From JBJHDF01 sp050486405 (GTDB lineage: Bacteria; Pseudomonadota; Gammaproteobacteria; Pseudomonadales; Cellvibrionaceae), in contig JBJHDF010000001.1 in assembly GCA_050486405.1 (NCBI GenBank), forward strand, positions 177,593 to 241,592: a stretch of DNA of 64,000 nucleotides. Direction: 5' to 3'. Shown here piece by piece: positions 62,345 through 64,000 of this stretch. The notes under the pieces are model-generated. The model was not told the DNA's origin. It did no database searches and saw only the letters and a list, made by a program, of their open reading frames with translations. Each line of letters starts with the position of its first letter. The first letter of the stretch is position 1. Position numbers and translations under genes: made by a program.

Positions 62345-63269
62345 AAGGAATAGGCACATGTCGTGAAACGCGCCGCCATTGTTCATACAGCAGGTTGTCC
62401 AACCACTGGCCGATATTGGGCTTAGCGTTACCGGCGCCGTCGCGTCCTGTGGGCCCTCCGTCGCCAAAAGTCACCACATAACGGCCACCGCCAGCTTCCA
62501 CACCCTGAGCAATCCCCACCACCACCAGGTTACTGTGCTGGGGCATAAGGTAGCGCTCGAAGCGCAGGCGTTGGTAGTAGGGCGCGTAGATATCGAAGCC
62601 CCGCTCCAGACGCACCTGCATAAAAGCCGGACTACCGGAATCACCAGGCTCCAGGGTCGCGCCATCGGCACCCTGCAGACGCATGAGATTGGGCTGTAGT
62701 GTGCCGAAGGAAACCATTGGGAAGTCACCATAACTGGCACTGGCGATTTGCCGTATGGGTCGACCACCACCCCAGCCAGCGATTGTAAAACGGCGGAGCC
62801 GCAAATAGTCGCGAAACGCCAGGCTGTTGATTTCCACATCGGGGTGACGGATGTAAACCAGGGCGGGCTCGCCAAGATTGGGCAGCACGACCTGTGTCAG
62901 ACGCAGGGCCGCAATATCGTCGAAACCGGGCATGGAATAGGCGTCAGCTATGGCCTGACCGCGGAGATTGTCGACGTCATTACCAAAATTGACAACCATG
63001 GTGCCAGTCAGCGGCTGCCAGTGGGGATCGTCCGTGCGCCAGATATCCGCATCTCCTCCAAACTCGGCCAAACCACCCAGGCAGTGGGCTGCTGTAAGCA
63101 CCATGGTGGGCGCAACCAGCACCCCCGAACAGCCGTTTCCCAACCGTACCACGGCATCCCGAGATGGGCTGGAAATGTCATCGTCAGCGTTGAATATCAA
63201 CGGACGCGGGGTACAGGCGGACAAGAAAACAGAGCAACAGATCAGGAACAATGTTGATATGCGAGTCAT
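62343..63269 (-). CDS. Trypsin-like serine protease, lipoprotein
   Basis: 308 residues. The signal sequence has a lipobox (SVFLSACTPR). The chymotrypsin-fold triad is visible: His in LTAAHCLGG, Asp in GFDDIAALRL, and Ser in EPGDSGSPAFM. The oxyanion region and cysteines (NGCSGVLV) fit. It should act at the cell envelope; the substrate is unknown. The last codons run into the GGGGACAGATTTATT repeat, which supplies its C-terminal codons. Confidence 0.85.
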   Translation of the reverse strand: MTRISTLFLICCSVFLSACTPRPLIFNADDDISSPSRDAVVRLGNGCSGVLVAPTMVLTAAHCLGGLAEFGGDADIWRTDDPHWQPLTGTMVVNFGNDVDNLRGQAIADAYSMPGFDDIAALRLTQVVLPNLGEPALVYIRHPDVEINSLAFRDYLRLRRFTIAGWGGGRPIRQIASASYGDFPMVSFGTLQPNLMRLQGADGATLEPGDSGSPAFMQVRLERGFDIYAPYYQRLRFERYLMPQHSNLVVVGIAQGVEAGGGRYVVTFGDGGPTGRDGAGNAKPNIGQWLDNLLYEQWRRVSRHVPIP

Positions 63270-63344
63270 ACCGATCTCCTGCCAGCGGTTAATTGCAAGT
63301 CAGACCAGCGAGGCTTTCGACAGGATGGTAACCCAAAACGTGCC

Positions 63345-63367
63345 AGGAGACAGATTTATTTTTATTC
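63345..63367. repeat. GGGGACAGATTTATT-type repeat, degenerate copy 2
   Basis: GGAGACAGATTTATTTTTATTCC, with one change in the core (GGAGAC for GGGGAC). Confidence 0.55.
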
Positions 63368-63434
63368 CGGTGATTGCGACGACTCTGTACGACTGCTAAG
63401 GTGCGAGCTTCCCGGATCGACAAGGAGCCGCGTT

Positions 63435-63545
63435 ATGAGCCCATCCAGCAGTGATCTGGATCGCGTAGCGATCACCCTTTCCACCATTGCCTACCTTGGC
63501 GTGGAAGCCAGCTCAGCATCCGCCCTGTCACCTTCGCCGAGCAAA
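63435..63545 (+). pseudogene. Possible 5' remnant of an interrupted gene
   Basis: ATG 63435 is preceded by AAGGAG at seven bases, and about 36 codons (MSPSSSDLDRVAITLSTIAY...) run straight into the repeat at 63543. The good Shine-Dalgarno suggests a real gene start whose body was lost or displaced by the transposase-associated sequence. No family is recognised. It may equally be chance. Confidence 0.3.
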
Positions 63546-63581
63546 AGGGGACAGATTAGCAAAAGGGGACAGATTTATTTT
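63543..63581. repeat. GGGGACAGATTTATT-type repeat, tandem copies 3 and 4
   Basis: AAAAGGGGACAGATT (63543-63557) and AAAAGGGGACAGATTTATTTT (63561-63581) lie in direct repeat. The second copy contains the TAA stop of the RAYT transposase. Confidence 0.75.
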
Positions 63582-64000
63582 CCCGAATCATTTTCCGCCG
63601 ATGGCCTACCGCGACCTCTGAATTCGACTCTGACGCCAATTTTCCGCTCCACCTCACTGATAAAGCGCCTCCCCCCTGTCAGCTGGTTGCGTTCCACCGC
63701 TGTTCGGATAAATGCTGACTCTTTTTGCGCCGACTTAAACATGCCGATGTAGTCCCGGTACCGATCCATGCGCTGCCGCTCGTCATTGCCCAAGGCCTCA
63801 AAGCAGGGAGGGACATCCAACCAGCCGCACGGCTCAAGGCCAATTCGCGACCTATAGCTCGACCAGCGATACTGCTCGGCCTTTTCCACCATGCCAGCCT
63901 TTACCGGATTCAGCTCCACATATCTGCAGCATTGCAACAAATAGGCGTCCGTATCGATGGGGCTGATCTTGTACCGACTCTCCCACAACGAACCCGTGCG
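63575..64000 (-). mobile_element. REP-associated tyrosine transposase (RAYT), C-terminal part
   Basis: The open frame continues past the right edge of the window, so the N-terminus with the HUH metal site is missing. The visible part starts RTGSLWESRYK, the RAYT motif RTGTLWEGRYK with two changes, and goes on with TDAYLLQCCRYVELNPVKAGMV, the family signature around the catalytic region. RAYTs are single-copy IS200/IS605-related (Y1) enzymes that mobilise short REP-like sequences. The neighbouring GGGGACAGATTTATT repeats are the likely partner sequences. Confidence 0.9.

Overview
The window is about 64 kb of GC-rich chromosome from a Gram-negative gammaproteobacterium. The clade resembles Pseudomonadales/Cellvibrionales: pilMNOPQ-aroK-aroB-damX-like, nudF-yqiB-cpdA-yqiA-parE, waaA, tolC and hslVU-ftsN-like-priA-rpmE all occur in gammaproteobacterial arrangements. 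The genus cannot be named from sequence reading alone. Most of the window is ordinary core chromosome. The clear accessory block is about 8.7-22 kb, and a REP-associated transposase lies at the right edge.

Left flank (1-8.6 kb): the 3' end of ettA, a convergent terminator hairpin, an unknown small gene, a fructokinase (mak) + TonB-dependent receptor operon, and a tandem PilZ protein. These are followed by a tight operon of ECF sigma factor, zinc-finger anti-sigma, DinB-like protein and NRDE/TANGO2 protein. A two-domain acyltransferase resembling the ornithine-lipid synthase OlsF closes this part.

Metal/metalloid island (8.7-22 kb): a rightward operon arsM - membrane/SRPBCC protein - arsC - pstS - pstC - pstA - pstB handles arsenate and phosphate, with no recognisable arsenite efflux pump, ArsR or PhoU. 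It converges on a leftward operon hvfA-hvfB-hvfC-hvfD-merR. That operon makes an EGKCG-repeat RiPP precursor of the HvfA/bufferin type, its MNIO (DUF692) maturase, a DUF2063 partner, a DoxX protein and a canonical mercury-responsive MerR. The divergent merT-merP-merA operon starts from a textbook MerR promoter with a 19-bp spacer. The RiPP operon therefore sits between merR and its operator, where classical mer operons have merR alone. Between merP and merA lies a 175-bp element made almost wholly of hairpins, with 15-bp perfect terminal inverted repeats. A lipoprotein gene and a thioredoxin/CcdA-like pair follow.

Core block (22-56 kb): radA; parE-yqiA-cpdA-yqiB-nudF; thiC-thiD under a TPP riboswitch; tolC; waaA; a degenerate HD-GYP protein; hemE; and gltD-gltB, whose short leader carries an intrinsic terminator. 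A large lipoprotein with Ig-like domains follows, then damX-like, aroB, aroK and pilQPONM, divergent from the penicillin-binding protein 1A gene.

Right flank (55.6-64 kb): a thermonuclease-like gene whose 5' end overlaps the rpmE terminator, rpmE, priA, a structured intergenic repeat, an FtsN-like SPOR protein, hslV-hslU, a DUF971 gene and a trypsin-like lipoprotein. A partial RAYT transposase at the edge is surrounded by copies of a GGGGACAGATTTATT-type repeat.

Start codons were adjusted by eye from Shine-Dalgarno spacing, signal peptides and family N-termini. Functional calls rest on recognised motifs and family memory, not on database searches.
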